This document shows, one piece after another, positions 23,466 through 31,082 of a stretch of 33,982 nucleotides of DNA. Made by a program: the position numbers and the translations under genes. Within the stretch, counting starts at the first letter, position 1, and every line of letters begins with the position of its first letter. The notes beneath the pieces are model-generated. The model saw nothing but the letters and a program-made list of their open reading frames with translations. It ran no database searches and was not told the origin of the DNA. Source of the stretch: an uncultured Lachnospiraceae bacterium (GTDB lineage Bacteria > Bacillota > Clostridia > Lachnospirales > Lachnospiraceae); NCBI GenBank assembly GCA_947626775.1, contig CANQTL010000033.1, positions 1 through 33,982 of the forward strand, read 5' to 3'.

Positions 23466-25700
23466 TTACGCCAGCGTCGCGATCCCTTTCAGGCGTATGT
23501 CCCTGCTCGACGCGCCGACCAGGATCTCATAGTCCCCCGCATCGGCAACAAAACCGTGCGCGGCTTCGTCAAAATACGCGAAATCTTCCTCTTTTAAGGT
23601 AACCGTCACCTTCCTGGATCTCCCCGGCGCAAGCTCTACCTTCGTATACGCTTTCAGCTCCTTGTCCGGTCTGTCCACTCTGGATCCAATCGGCGCGACA
23701 TAGATCTGCGCGACCTCAGAGCCGATCCGCTTGCCCGTATTCTTAACCGTAAAATTCACCTTGATCTCTCTGTTTTTCTCCGCTTTCAGCGTCAGCCCGC
23801 CGTACGTAAACTCCGTATAGGAAAGGCCGTGTCCGAAACAGAACGCGGGCGGAATGTGCTGTCTGTCAAAATGGCGGTAGCCGCAATACAGCCCTTCCTC
23901 CAGTCCGATGCCGCCCCAGAGACCGAATTGTCCGTTCTTCGCGTCGGCACAGTCCTCATATCGCTCCGGAAAGGTCTCCGCCAGTCTGCCTGACGGATCG
24001 ACGTCGCCGAAAAGAATCTTCGCGAAAGCGGTTCCCGTCTCCATGCCCGCATAGTAGCTCCACAGAATCGCCTGCGCCCCGTCTCTCCAGGGCATCTCTA
24101 CCGGCGAGCCGCCGATGAAGGTGACAATCAGATCCTTTCTGACCTTCAGAAGCTCCCCGATCAGCTCATCCTGCTCGTAAGGCAGCTTCATATCCAGTCT
24201 GTCGATCCCCTCGCTGTCGCTGTTGTGATCCAGTCCGCCCACGAAGATGACGGCGTCCGCATCTCTGGCCGCCTCTATCGCCTGCGCGAAGAGTTCCCTG
24301 TTCTTTTCGTGGATCTCCTCCTTCTCTTTCCCAAGCTGCGCAAGACGCTCTTCTGCCTGTCTGCGGTGCATCTCCTGCATATGCTCCTCGTCCCTTGCAA
24401 GCTGCCCGATATTGGTATCTTTCAGATCGTCCAGGCTGTCCGCCTGCCAGTTATGATCGAACATCTTCGGCTTCTCGGGCACATGGTATCCCTTATAATA
24501 TTCCACCTGTACATTGCCGCCCAGATAGCACTTCAATCCCATAAGCGGGCTGATCTCATACAGCGCCTTGATCTCCGCGCTGCCGCCGCCGTCGGAATGG
24601 ATCCTGTCCGCGTTCTGTCCGATGACGACCAGCTTCTTGATCTTAGCCGCGTTGAGCGGCAGAAGACGCCCCTCGTTCTTCAGCAGAATCATGGATTCCT
24701 CCGCGGTCTTCAGGATCATCTGCCGGTGATCCGGCGAATTGTATGTCCCGGTCCGGCGCTCCTCCCTGTGTTTGCCGAGCATCTTCAGACGGAACATCAG
24801 CCGCAGCAGATTGCGCACTTTCCGGTCGACTGTCTCCTCGGATATCTCGCCTTTCTGGATGGCTTCTTTCAGCGGGTTCGCCAGCTTATACTCGTCGAAA
24901 TCGGGATATACCGACATTTCCAGATCGATAGAGCACTCCGCGGCTTCCCTGGTCTTGTGAATGCCGCCCCAGTCGCTGATCACCGCGCCGTCGAAGCCCC
25001 ACTCGCCGCGCAGCACGCGGTCCAGCAGCTCTCTGTTCTCACAGCAGTGAACGCCGTTGACTTTATTATATGCGCCCATGACGGAATAGGCGTTTCCCTC
25101 CTGCACCGCCGCCCTGAACGCCGGGAAATACAGCTCGTACAGCGTCCTCTCGTCGATCTTCTCATCCACCATCAGGCGGTCCGTCTCCTGTACATTGGCC
25201 GCAAAATGTTTCACGCATGCCGCCACGTCGTTGTGCTGCACGCCTTTGACAAAAGGGACGGCCAGCGTAGCGGTCAGTTTCGGATCTTCGCTCATATATT
25301 CAAAATTCCGTCCGCACAGCGGGCTGCGCTTGATATTGATGCCCGGCGCCAGGATCACATCCTTGCCGCGGCCTCGCGCCTCCGCGCCCAGAACCCGGCC
25401 CATTTCATACGCCCGGTACGGGTTCCATGTGGAGGCAAGCGCGCTGTTGCTGGGAAGATAGGAGACGTTGTCGTCGTTATTCCCCGCCGGAATCCATCTG
25501 TCGTTCATAAACTCCGCGCGCACGCCCATCGGCCCGTCGGAAGTCACAAGCCCCGGGATTCCCAGCCGCTCTACGCCGCCGGACCGAAACAGTCCCGCGC
25601 CGTGGATCATGGCAATCTTTTCATCAAGCGTCATCTTGTCAAGCAGCTTTTCAATTTCTTTTTCCGTCTTTTTGGCGGCTCTCTCTGTCTCTGTTCTCAT
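23466..25700 (-). CDS. glycoside hydrolase family 3 beta-glycosidase
   Basis: A 744-residue (747 from the first ATG) intracellular exo-glycosidase of the beta-glucosidase/beta-xylosidase type. Positions here count from the longer form. The barrel domain has SDGPMGVR (57-64), KHF (167-169) and the nucleophile in VISDWGG (D246). The second domain has LLKNEGRLLPL and the acid/base loop NSDSEGIDR (E500). A fibronectin-type III-like end follows FGHGLSYTEF. A Glu/Arg-rich helical insertion lies at about 430-475. No signal peptide. The ATG at 25709 is only one base from GGAG, so the ATG at 25700 is preferred. It follows the GH127 gene by 27 bases, an operon. Confidence 0.93.
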   Translation of the reverse strand: MRTETERAAKKTEKEIEKLLDKMTLDEKIAMIHGAGLFRSGGVERLGIPGLVTSDGPMGVRAEFMNDRWIPAGNNDDNVSYLPSNSALASTWNPYRAYEMGRVLGAEARGRGKDVILAPGINIKRSPLCGRNFEYMSEDPKLTATLAVPFVKGVQHNDVAACVKHFAANVQETDRLMVDEKIDERTLYELYFPAFRAAVQEGNAYSVMGAYNKVNGVHCCENRELLDRVLRGEWGFDGAVISDWGGIHKTREAAECSIDLEMSVYPDFDEYKLANPLKEAIQKGEISEETVDRKVRNLLRLMFRLKMLGKHREERRTGTYNSPDHRQMILKTAEESMILLKNEGRLLPLNAAKIKKLVVIGQNADRIHSDGGGSAEIKALYEISPLMGLKCYLGGNVQVEYYKGYHVPEKPKMFDHNWQADSLDDLKDTNIGQLARDEEHMQEMHRRQAEERLAQLGKEKEEIHEKNRELFAQAIEAARDADAVIFVGGLDHNSDSEGIDRLDMKLPYEQDELIGELLKVRKDLIVTFIGGSPVEMPWRDGAQAILWSYYAGMETGTAFAKILFGDVDPSGRLAETFPERYEDCADAKNGQFGLWGGIGLEEGLYCGYRHFDRQHIPPAFCFGHGLSYTEFTYGGLTLKAEKNREIKVNFTVKNTGKRIGSEVAQIYVAPIGSRVDRPDKELKAYTKVELAPGRSRKVTVTLKEEDFAYFDEAAHGFVADAGDYEILVGASSRDIRLKGIATLA

Positions 25701-25727
25701 ATCATACATGCTCCGTTCGTTTTTGGT

Positions 25728-27653
25728 TTATTTCTCGGGAATCCAGACCCGCATCTGATTCAGTCCGCGGTTGCCCCATGCATAGTAAGGGATCAGCGTG
25801 ATGGTGCACGGCTCTGCGGCGGGCGTTTCATAACTGTACAGGCTGTCGCCGCCCTTCTCGCGATACCCCTCCGCGTACAGTTCGCATATCCCGCACAGCT
25901 TATCCGTATATTCCCCGGCGGTAACGCTGCCGCCTCTCTTGTAGAAGAGAGAAAGCACGTCGTCTCCGTTGTCCACGCCTTCCGCACAGTAGATCAGGGG
26001 ACCCCTCTCCACCGCCGCCCTGCCGGTATTCGCGGCCACTCTGCTGTTAGTATATACCTTCCGCACAGACATATCGAGTTCCACCGTCACCTCATCCTGC
26101 GCGCTGAAAGTCCCCCGCAGACAGGCATAGCCGTTTTTCATCTCATACTGTGCCGGACTGCCGTTGACGCAGATCCCGGTATGTCCGCTCCACGCGGGAA
26201 TACGGATCGCCAGCGGCACATACATCGTCTCCTGCAGCGGCGTGAAACGGTACGTGATCCTGCCGTCATAGGGATAAGCCGTCTCCAGAGTAACGACGCC
26301 GCCAAACTCTTCGCTCACGTCCAGCGCGCCGCCCACGAAGAGATTGGAATACAGCGTGTCCCCATCGATATGCCACGCGTATTCCGACAGGGAGGACAGA
26401 AGTCTCGCCACATTCGGCGGGCAGCAGGCGCAGGCGAACCATTTCGGCCTGACCGGCAGCGCGTGCTTATGCGTCTGCGCCTCCCCGGAGATCCCCGGCA
26501 ACGCTTCCAGCGGATTTACATAGAAGAACCTCCTGCCGTCCAGCTGCATGCCCGCCAGCACACAGTTGTACAGCGCGCGTTCCATCACGTCCGCATATCT
26601 GCCGTCCCTGTCCAGGTACAGCATCTTGTTGGAAAAAAAGATCAGTCCGATCGCCGCGCAAGTCTCGGCATAGGCCGTGTCATTCGGCAGATGGTAGTCT
26701 TTTGTAAAAGCCTCCCCCTCATAGGCGGAACCGATCGCTCCCGTCACATACATTCTGCACTGGGTAATATTATTCCAGAGCGCCCTGCACGCCTCCGCCA
26801 GACTCTCATCTCCCGTCTCCAGCGCCGCGTCCGCCATGCCCGTGTACAGGTACACCGCCCTGACCGCATGTCCGACGGCTTTGCGCTGCATTCTGACGGG
26901 TTCCGCATTCTGGGCATACTCCTTATCCGTCGGATGCCCGCCCCAGACAGACCAGTTGTACTTCTGTTTCTCCTGAATAAAATAGTCGCTGTTGACGCCC
27001 CGCACATCGATAAAGTGCAGCGCCAGCTCCTTATACCGCTCTTCGCCCGTGGCGCGGTACAGCCGCATGAGCGCCAGCTCGATCTCAGGGTGCCCGGGAT
27101 AGCCCTCCGCTCCCTCTTCCACGAAATGTCTGTAAATATGATCCGCCATGCCGCACATAATGTCCAGCAGTCTGGTTTTTCCCGTGCACTCCGCATAGGC
27201 AACCGCCGCCTCGATCATATGCCCCGCGCAGTACAGCTCGTGCGCCTCATGAAGATTCGTCCAGCGTCTGTCCGGTTCCTTCACCGTAAAGTAAGTGTTC
27301 AGATATCCGTCCTCGTGCTGCGCCTGTCCGATCAGATCGATCATCTCGTCGCACCTTCGCTCCAGCGCCGCGTCTTTGTGCCGCGCCAGCGAATAAGCCG
27401 CGCCCTCCAGCCATTTCGCCACGTCGCTGTCCTGGAAGACCATGCCGTAAAACTCGCCTTCGCACTTTCCTGTGCGCAGCTTCTCGGCAGCCATACGGAA
27501 ATTCTCAATGCAGTGGCTCTTCTCCGCCCCTTCGATGCGGTCGTTCAGGGCGTCCTCCTGATAGGGGAGAACAACCTCCCGCACGAGCCGGACATACCGC
27601 TCCCAAAAGCCGCCCGCCGCCTCAAATTTCCTGATCAGTTTTAAATCTCCCAT
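25728..27653 (-). CDS. glycoside hydrolase family 127 beta-L-arabinofuranosidase
   Basis: A 641-residue cytoplasmic enzyme of the HypBA1 family, which releases beta-L-arabinofuranose from hydroxyproline-rich plant glycans such as extensin side chains. HypBA1 uses a Zn-bound cysteine nucleophile. All ligands are found here at a constant offset: acid/base E314 in YEGEAF, zinc ligands E330 and C332 in AYAETCA, and C410/C411 in ACACCPPN with C410 as nucleophile. The (alpha/alpha)6 barrel is followed by beta-sandwich domains. The frame opens at 27737, but GGAGG lies 7-8 bases before the ATG at 27653, and the longer start would fall in the tRNA terminator. It is the first gene of the GH127-GH3 unit; no transporter or regulator is adjacent. 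Confidence 0.93.
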   Translation of the reverse strand: MGDLKLIRKFEAAGGFWERYVRLVREVVLPYQEDALNDRIEGAEKSHCIENFRMAAEKLRTGKCEGEFYGMVFQDSDVAKWLEGAAYSLARHKDAALERRCDEMIDLIGQAQHEDGYLNTYFTVKEPDRRWTNLHEAHELYCAGHMIEAAVAYAECTGKTRLLDIMCGMADHIYRHFVEEGAEGYPGHPEIELALMRLYRATGEERYKELALHFIDVRGVNSDYFIQEKQKYNWSVWGGHPTDKEYAQNAEPVRMQRKAVGHAVRAVYLYTGMADAALETGDESLAEACRALWNNITQCRMYVTGAIGSAYEGEAFTKDYHLPNDTAYAETCAAIGLIFFSNKMLYLDRDGRYADVMERALYNCVLAGMQLDGRRFFYVNPLEALPGISGEAQTHKHALPVRPKWFACACCPPNVARLLSSLSEYAWHIDGDTLYSNLFVGGALDVSEEFGGVVTLETAYPYDGRITYRFTPLQETMYVPLAIRIPAWSGHTGICVNGSPAQYEMKNGYACLRGTFSAQDEVTVELDMSVRKVYTNSRVAANTGRAAVERGPLIYCAEGVDNGDDVLSLFYKRGGSVTAGEYTDKLCGICELYAEGYREKGGDSLYSYETPAAEPCTITLIPYYAWGNRGLNQMRVWIPEK

Positions 27654-27696
27654 CTCTCTTCCTCCGTTTTCAGCTGCGTACCGCCTGTCGTCCTGT

Positions 27697-27734
27697 AAAA
27701 AAATGGGAACGTCGAAGGATCGGCATTCCCATTT
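27697..27734 (-). terminator. terminator of the tRNA-Pro gene
   Basis: On the minus strand AAATGGGAA pairs with TTCCCATTT, with an inner CGA/TCG helix, followed by a run of T. It is 10 bases after the tRNA. Confidence 0.9.
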
Positions 27735-27744
27735 CATCTATCAG

Positions 27745-27818
27745 TCGAAGCGACAGGATTTGAACCTGCGACCTCTGCGTCCCGAACGCAGCGCTCTACC
27801 AAGCTGAGCCACGCTTCG
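27745..27818 (-). tRNA. tRNA-Pro (anticodon CGG)
   Basis: A 74-base cloverleaf. The 7-bp acceptor stem CGAAGCG/CGCTTCG has discriminator A at 27745. The D arm GGCTCAGCTTGGTAGAGC, the anticodon arm with loop TTCGGGA (anticodon CGG, reads CCG) and the T arm AGGTTCAAATCCTG are all normal. CCA is not encoded. It has its own promoter and terminator. Confidence 0.96.
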
Positions 27819-27837
27819 ATACTTGCGGACAACTAAG

Positions 27838-27867
27838 ATAATACAATACTTCATGGTCTTTTGTCAA
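27838..27867 (-). promoter_or_regulatory. sigma-A promoter of tRNA-Pro
   Basis: On the minus strand TTGACA (27862-27867), 18-base spacer, TATTAT (27838-27843), 19 bases before the tRNA. An 8-bp inverted repeat TCCGCAAG/CTTGCGGA (27872-27879 and 27822-27829) flanks it. Confidence 0.75.
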
Positions 27868-27906
27868 TGTTTCCGCAAGAATATTTTTAATAGGAAGATT
27901 TACCGC

Positions 27907-28476
27907 CTAATAGTTGATCCCGGTAATGCCGAAACTCCCGTCTTCCTGCCTGTCAAATATAATATTCGGCTTACCGTCTCCCATCACATAACCCGCGCCG
28001 ACTTCCACCAGCGTCGCATTGTCAAAAGCATCGATGGCGCTCACAAGGCTCTCGTCAAAAACCGCTTCCGCTCCAAGTTCCGCAAGCGCGTCCGCGTCCT
28101 CAATCACCGCGCCTTCCTCAATCCCCACATAGACGGGGTAAGCGATCAGCGCGCTGAGCGCGTCCAGATCCTTCGCTGCAACGGCTTCCTTCACCTGATT
28201 CGCAAATGCCATGACTTTGGGGTCCGCTTCGGCCTCCTCCGCCCCGGTACTCGTCTCCGCACCGTCCGCCTCTGTCCCGGATTCAGACTCAGACTGCTTC
28301 ATCTCCGGCCCTTCAGCTTCTATCGCTTCCTGCTCCGCATCGGACGCTGTCGTCTCCTCCGCCTGAGTTTCCTCCTGTGTCTGCTGAACGTCCGCCGCCT
28401 CCCCGGCGGCGCCGCAGGCGGTCGTCGCCAGACCTGCGCACATGCAGAGTGTCAGCGCCGCTAATTTTTTCTTCAT
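27907..28476 (-). CDS. secreted lipoprotein with acidic linker
   Basis: A 189-residue lipoprotein of unknown function. The signal peptide MKKKLAALTLCMCAGLATTAC ends at the acceptor cysteine 21. A long Glu/Ala/Thr/Ser/Gln linker (about 25-85) leads to a small globular domain of roughly 100 residues, which begins DPKVMAFANQVKEAVAAKDLDALSALIAYPV, goes through VFDESLVSAIDAF and ends with DRQEDGSFGITGINY. The pattern of an N-terminal helix pair and strands recalls NTF2-like folds, but this is only an impression. The start at 28476 is fixed by AGGAGGAG; an earlier frame start at 28512 overlaps the promoter. It is transcribed divergently from the antiporter. Confidence 0.8.
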   Translation of the reverse strand: MKKKLAALTLCMCAGLATTACGAAGEAADVQQTQEETQAEETTASDAEQEAIEAEGPEMKQSESESGTEADGAETSTGAEEAEADPKVMAFANQVKEAVAAKDLDALSALIAYPVYVGIEEGAVIEDADALAELGAEAVFDESLVSAIDAFDNATLVEVGAGYVMGDGKPNIIFDRQEDGSFGITGINY

Positions 28477-28507
28477 CGTAAACTCCTCCTGGTTCATATT
28501 TATATTT

Positions 28508-28537
28508 ATCATACGCCATGTTACCCGCTTTTGTAAA
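28508..28537 (-). promoter_or_regulatory. promoter of the lipoprotein gene
   Basis: On the minus strand TTTACA (28532-28537), 18-base spacer, TATGAT (28508-28513), about 31 bases before the start codon. Confidence 0.6.
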
Positions 28538-28554
28538 GATTACAGAGATTTTGA

Positions 28555-28568
28555 CAACACGGGTGTTG
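28555..28568. promoter_or_regulatory. dyad between divergent promoters, candidate operator
   Basis: CAACAC (28555-28560) and GTGTTG (28563-28568) are perfectly inverted with a two-base centre. The right arm overlaps the -35 box of the antiporter promoter. TTGACA also occurs twice (28551-28556 and 28566-28571), 15 bases apart. Confidence 0.4.
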
Positions 28569-28594
28569 ACACTGCCGTTTCGGGCGAGTATAAC
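28566..28594 (+). promoter_or_regulatory. sigma-A promoter of the antiporter gene
   Basis: A perfect TTGACA (28566-28571), 17-base spacer, TATAAC (28589-28594), about 42 bases before the ATG at 28637. Confidence 0.8.
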
Positions 28595-28636
28595 TGATTT
28601 TGGAATCAAAACAAAACAATCTGTGAGGGTGGAGTT

Positions 28637-29833
28637 ATGGAATCATATGAAGTGTTGAAAGATCTGGCGATCATTCTGTTTACTGCCAAATTCTTCGGTG
28701 TGCTCGCCAGAAAGTTTAAAGCGCCGCAGGTTGTCGGACAGATCATCGCCGGCCTGCTCATCGGCCCCTGCGTACTCAATCTGATCAGTCCCAATCAGAC
28801 GGAATTTATCTCCAAGCTCGCGGAGATCGGCGTCATCATTCTGATGTTTGAAGTCGGAATCGAGACGGATTTGAAGGAACTGATCAAGACCGGTCCCGTA
28901 GCTTTCCTGATCGCGTGCGCGGGCGTCTTCGTCCCCCTGGTTCTGGGCGCGCTTCTGTATATGGGCTTCTACGGCGCCGCGCCGTGGGGCAGCGAGAATT
29001 TCTACAAAGCCGTCTTTATCGGCACGATCATGACGGCCACCAGCGTCAGCATCACTGTCGCCTCCCTGCAGGAACTCGGCAAGATCAAGAGCAAGGTGGG
29101 CACAACCATCGTCAGCGCGGCGATCATCGACGATGTGATCGGCATTCTTGTACTCACCTTTGTAATCGGTCTCAAGAATCCCGCGTCGCGGCCCGTCACC
29201 GTCCTTCTGCAGACCGTCGCTTTCTTCATCGTGGCGGTTATCGGAGGCTACATTGTATTCAAGGTATTTTCAACGCTGGATAAGCGCTATCCGCACACGA
29301 GACGCATCCCGATCGTCAGCCTGGCGTTCTGCTTTATGCTGTCCTACGTGGCGGAAAAATATTTCGGGATCGCGGACATCACAGGCGCATACATCGCGGG
29401 CGTCGTACTGTGCAGCCTGAGCGACAACGAGTACATCGAGCGCAAGAGCGACGTGATCTCCTATATGTTCTTCGGCCCGATTTTCTTCGCGAACATCGGC
29501 CTGAAAACCTCTTTTGACGCGATGGACAGCAGACTGTTTGCATTCTGTATCTGTTTCGTCCTGGTGGCTTTAACCGCCAAGATTATCGGCTGCGGCCTGA
29601 TCAGCAAACTCTGCCGCTACTCCATGTCCGATTCCCTCAAAATCGGCGTCGGCATGATGACGCGGGGCGAGGTGGCGCTGATCGTCTCGCAGAAAGGACT
29701 GGCGGCGGGACTGCTGACGGCGGACTACTTCGCGGCGGTTATTCTCCTTATCCTGGTCTCCTCGATCGCGACGCCGATCGTATTGAAGCTGCTCTATGCA
29801 AGAGACGACAGGAAGTCAGGCGCTACCGCCTGA
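28637..29833 (+). CDS. cation:proton antiporter, CPA2 family
   Basis: A 398-residue inner-membrane transporter of the KefB/NapA-type CPA2 family, exchanging Na+ or K+ for H+. About 12 hydrophobic segments cover nearly the whole protein. Family marks are PQVVGQIIAGLLIGP in the first helices, LAEIGVIILMFEVGIETD, GTIMTATSVSITVASLQELG, and the ion-binding helix SAAIIDDVIGILVLTFVIG with its paired aspartates. KIGVGMMTRGEVALIVSQKGL near the end is also typical. There is no C-terminal TrkA-N or TrkA-C domain, so nucleotide control as in KefB/C is absent. GGTGGAG precedes the ATG closely. Which cation is moved cannot be told. Confidence 0.9.
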   Translation: MESYEVLKDLAIILFTAKFFGVLARKFKAPQVVGQIIAGLLIGPCVLNLISPNQTEFISKLAEIGVIILMFEVGIETDLKELIKTGPVAFLIACAGVFVPLVLGALLYMGFYGAAPWGSENFYKAVFIGTIMTATSVSITVASLQELGKIKSKVGTTIVSAAIIDDVIGILVLTFVIGLKNPASRPVTVLLQTVAFFIVAVIGGYIVFKVFSTLDKRYPHTRRIPIVSLAFCFMLSYVAEKYFGIADITGAYIAGVVLCSLSDNEYIERKSDVISYMFFGPIFFANIGLKTSFDAMDSRLFAFCICFVLVALTAKIIGCGLISKLCRYSMSDSLKIGVGMMTRGEVALIVSQKGLAAGLLTADYFAAVILLILVSSIATPIVLKLLYARDDRKSGATA

Positions 29834-29838
29834 CTTCC
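29811..29838. terminator. 12-bp hairpin over the antiporter stop codon
   Basis: GGAAGTCAGGCG (29811-29822) and CGCCTGACTTCC (29827-29838) pair perfectly around CTAC, and the TGA stop (29831-29833) lies in the right arm. There is no T tract on either strand, so it may stabilise the message end or separate convergent transcripts without acting as a classic terminator. Confidence 0.5.
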
Positions 29839-29887
29839 CGCTGATAGTTCCATCTGTCTGCGGCGCCGCCGCCGTTTTCCACAGAAA

Positions 29888-30205
29888 CTACAGAACCGCT
29901 TTTAACTGGTCTTCCAGCGCATCCTTGGTCATTGCGCCGACGAGGGACGCTTTCTCCTCGCCCTTTACGAAAATCTTCATCGTCGGGATCGACATGACGC
30001 CGTATCTGGCCCGGATCGTCTCCTCCTCGTCGATGTTGCACTTTCCAATCTTCACCCTGCCTTCGTACTCTCCGGCAAGCTGCTCCACAAGCGGCGCCAT
30101 CATCTTGCACGGGCCGCACCAGTCCGCATAGAAATCGACCAGCACCGGCACATCCGCTTCCAACACTTCCCTGTCAAAGTTCTCCGTCGTAAATTTGTAT
30201 TCCAT
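29888..30205 (-). CDS. trxA: thioredoxin
   Basis: A 105-residue cytoplasmic disulphide reductant. The active site WCGPCK is at 29-34, the preceding VLVDFYAD is canonical and the cis-proline is in YGVMSIPTMKIF. The length matches the family. AAAGGAG precedes the ATG. It follows trmB by 14 bases on the same strand. Confidence 0.96.
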   Translation of the reverse strand: MEYKFTTENFDREVLEADVPVLVDFYADWCGPCKMMAPLVEQLAGEYEGRVKIGKCNIDEEETIRARYGVMSIPTMKIFVKGEEKASLVGAMTKDALEDQLKAVL

Positions 30206-30219
30206 CCGTGTCTCCTTTC

Positions 30220-30858
30220 TTACCTTGCAATAATGTATTTGTAGATCGGATTTCCCATTGAGGAAAACCGCTCTTCATACTCCGTCATCACATTGTCCCG
30301 CATCATCTCTGCGTCCCGGTGCAGATCTTCCGTCATCTGTTCCAGATGCCAGCCCGCCGGCTCCAGCTCGTCCAGCGCGAAGCGGAACAGTTCGCGGTTG
30401 TCCGTTTTGAACTCTATCACACCGTCCTTTTTTAGTATCTCATCATAGCGGTGCAGAAATTCACGGGAAGGAAGTCTCCGTTTTGCGTGCCTGTCTTTCG
30501 GCCATGGGTCGGAAAAATTCAGATAGATTCGATCCACCTCCCCCGGCGCAAATACAGATGTGATCTCTTCGGCTTCCATGCGGATAAAATATAAATTCGT
30601 CAGAGGCTCCGCCTCCAGCTTCTGGATCCCGCGCAGAAGAACGCTGGAATATTTCTCGATTCCCACATAGTTGATATCGGGATGGCTTCTCGCCAGATCC
30701 ATGATAAATCTCCCTTTTCCCATGCCGATCTCTATTCGGATTGGGTTGTCGCTGCCGAAGACTTCCTTCCACTTTCCTCTATGCTCCTGCGGCTCGTGAA
30801 TCACATAATCGCTGGCCGCGATCAGCTCTCTCGAACCGCTGATATTGCGCAGTCTCAT
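30220..30858 (-). CDS. trmB: tRNA (guanine-N7-)-methyltransferase
   Basis: A 212-residue SAM-dependent enzyme that forms m7G46 in the variable loop of tRNAs. The SAM-binding motif IEIGMGKGRF is at about 42-51, VGIEKYSSV gives the acidic ribose contact, and the TrmB signature NFSDPWPKDRHAKRRL is at 114-129. The late FKTDNRELFRFALDEL motif is also present. It is the first gene of the trmB-trxA pair. AAGG lies upstream of the ATG; an intergenic stretch of about 220 bases separates it from the divergent carboxypeptidase gene. Confidence 0.96.
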   Translation of the reverse strand: MRLRNISGSRELIAASDYVIHEPQEHRGKWKEVFGSDNPIRIEIGMGKGRFIMDLARSHPDINYVGIEKYSSVLLRGIQKLEAEPLTNLYFIRMEAEEITSVFAPGEVDRIYLNFSDPWPKDRHAKRRLPSREFLHRYDEILKKDGVIEFKTDNRELFRFALDELEPAGWHLEQMTEDLHRDAEMMRDNVMTEYEERFSSMGNPIYKYIIAR

Positions 30859-30966
30859 CCGCCCATACCTTTCCTGTAATCTTTCTATTCAGTTTACCAC
30901 TTTTTCCCTTATATGGATAGCTTGTTTCTTCCCGGATTGTGTATTTTTTATGAAAATACTACAGTT

Positions 30967-30995
30967 TTGAACGGAAATAGTGTATGATGTTAGAT
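30967..30995 (+). promoter_or_regulatory. candidate promoter of the carboxypeptidase gene
   Basis: TTGAAC (30967-30972), 17-base spacer, TTAGAT (30990-30995). A second candidate nearer the gene, TTGACA at 31037-31042 with TAGAAT at 31058-31063, has only 15 bases of spacing and would start transcription at the ribosome site. The rest of 30859-31061 shows no other feature. Confidence 0.35.
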
Positions 30996-31082
30996 AGCGG
31001 CGCAATCCGGCGGACGCCGTTATAGAACGCAGCTAATTGACATATACTGCTCTATTATAGAATGACGGAAAGGCTTTCCAAT

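Noticed and set aside
24225..27644. 1139-codon plus-strand open frame
   Set aside because: It is antisense to the GH3 and GH127 genes, whose catalytic motifs are complete on the minus strand. The frame is open because of codon bias in a GC-rich region and shows no family features.
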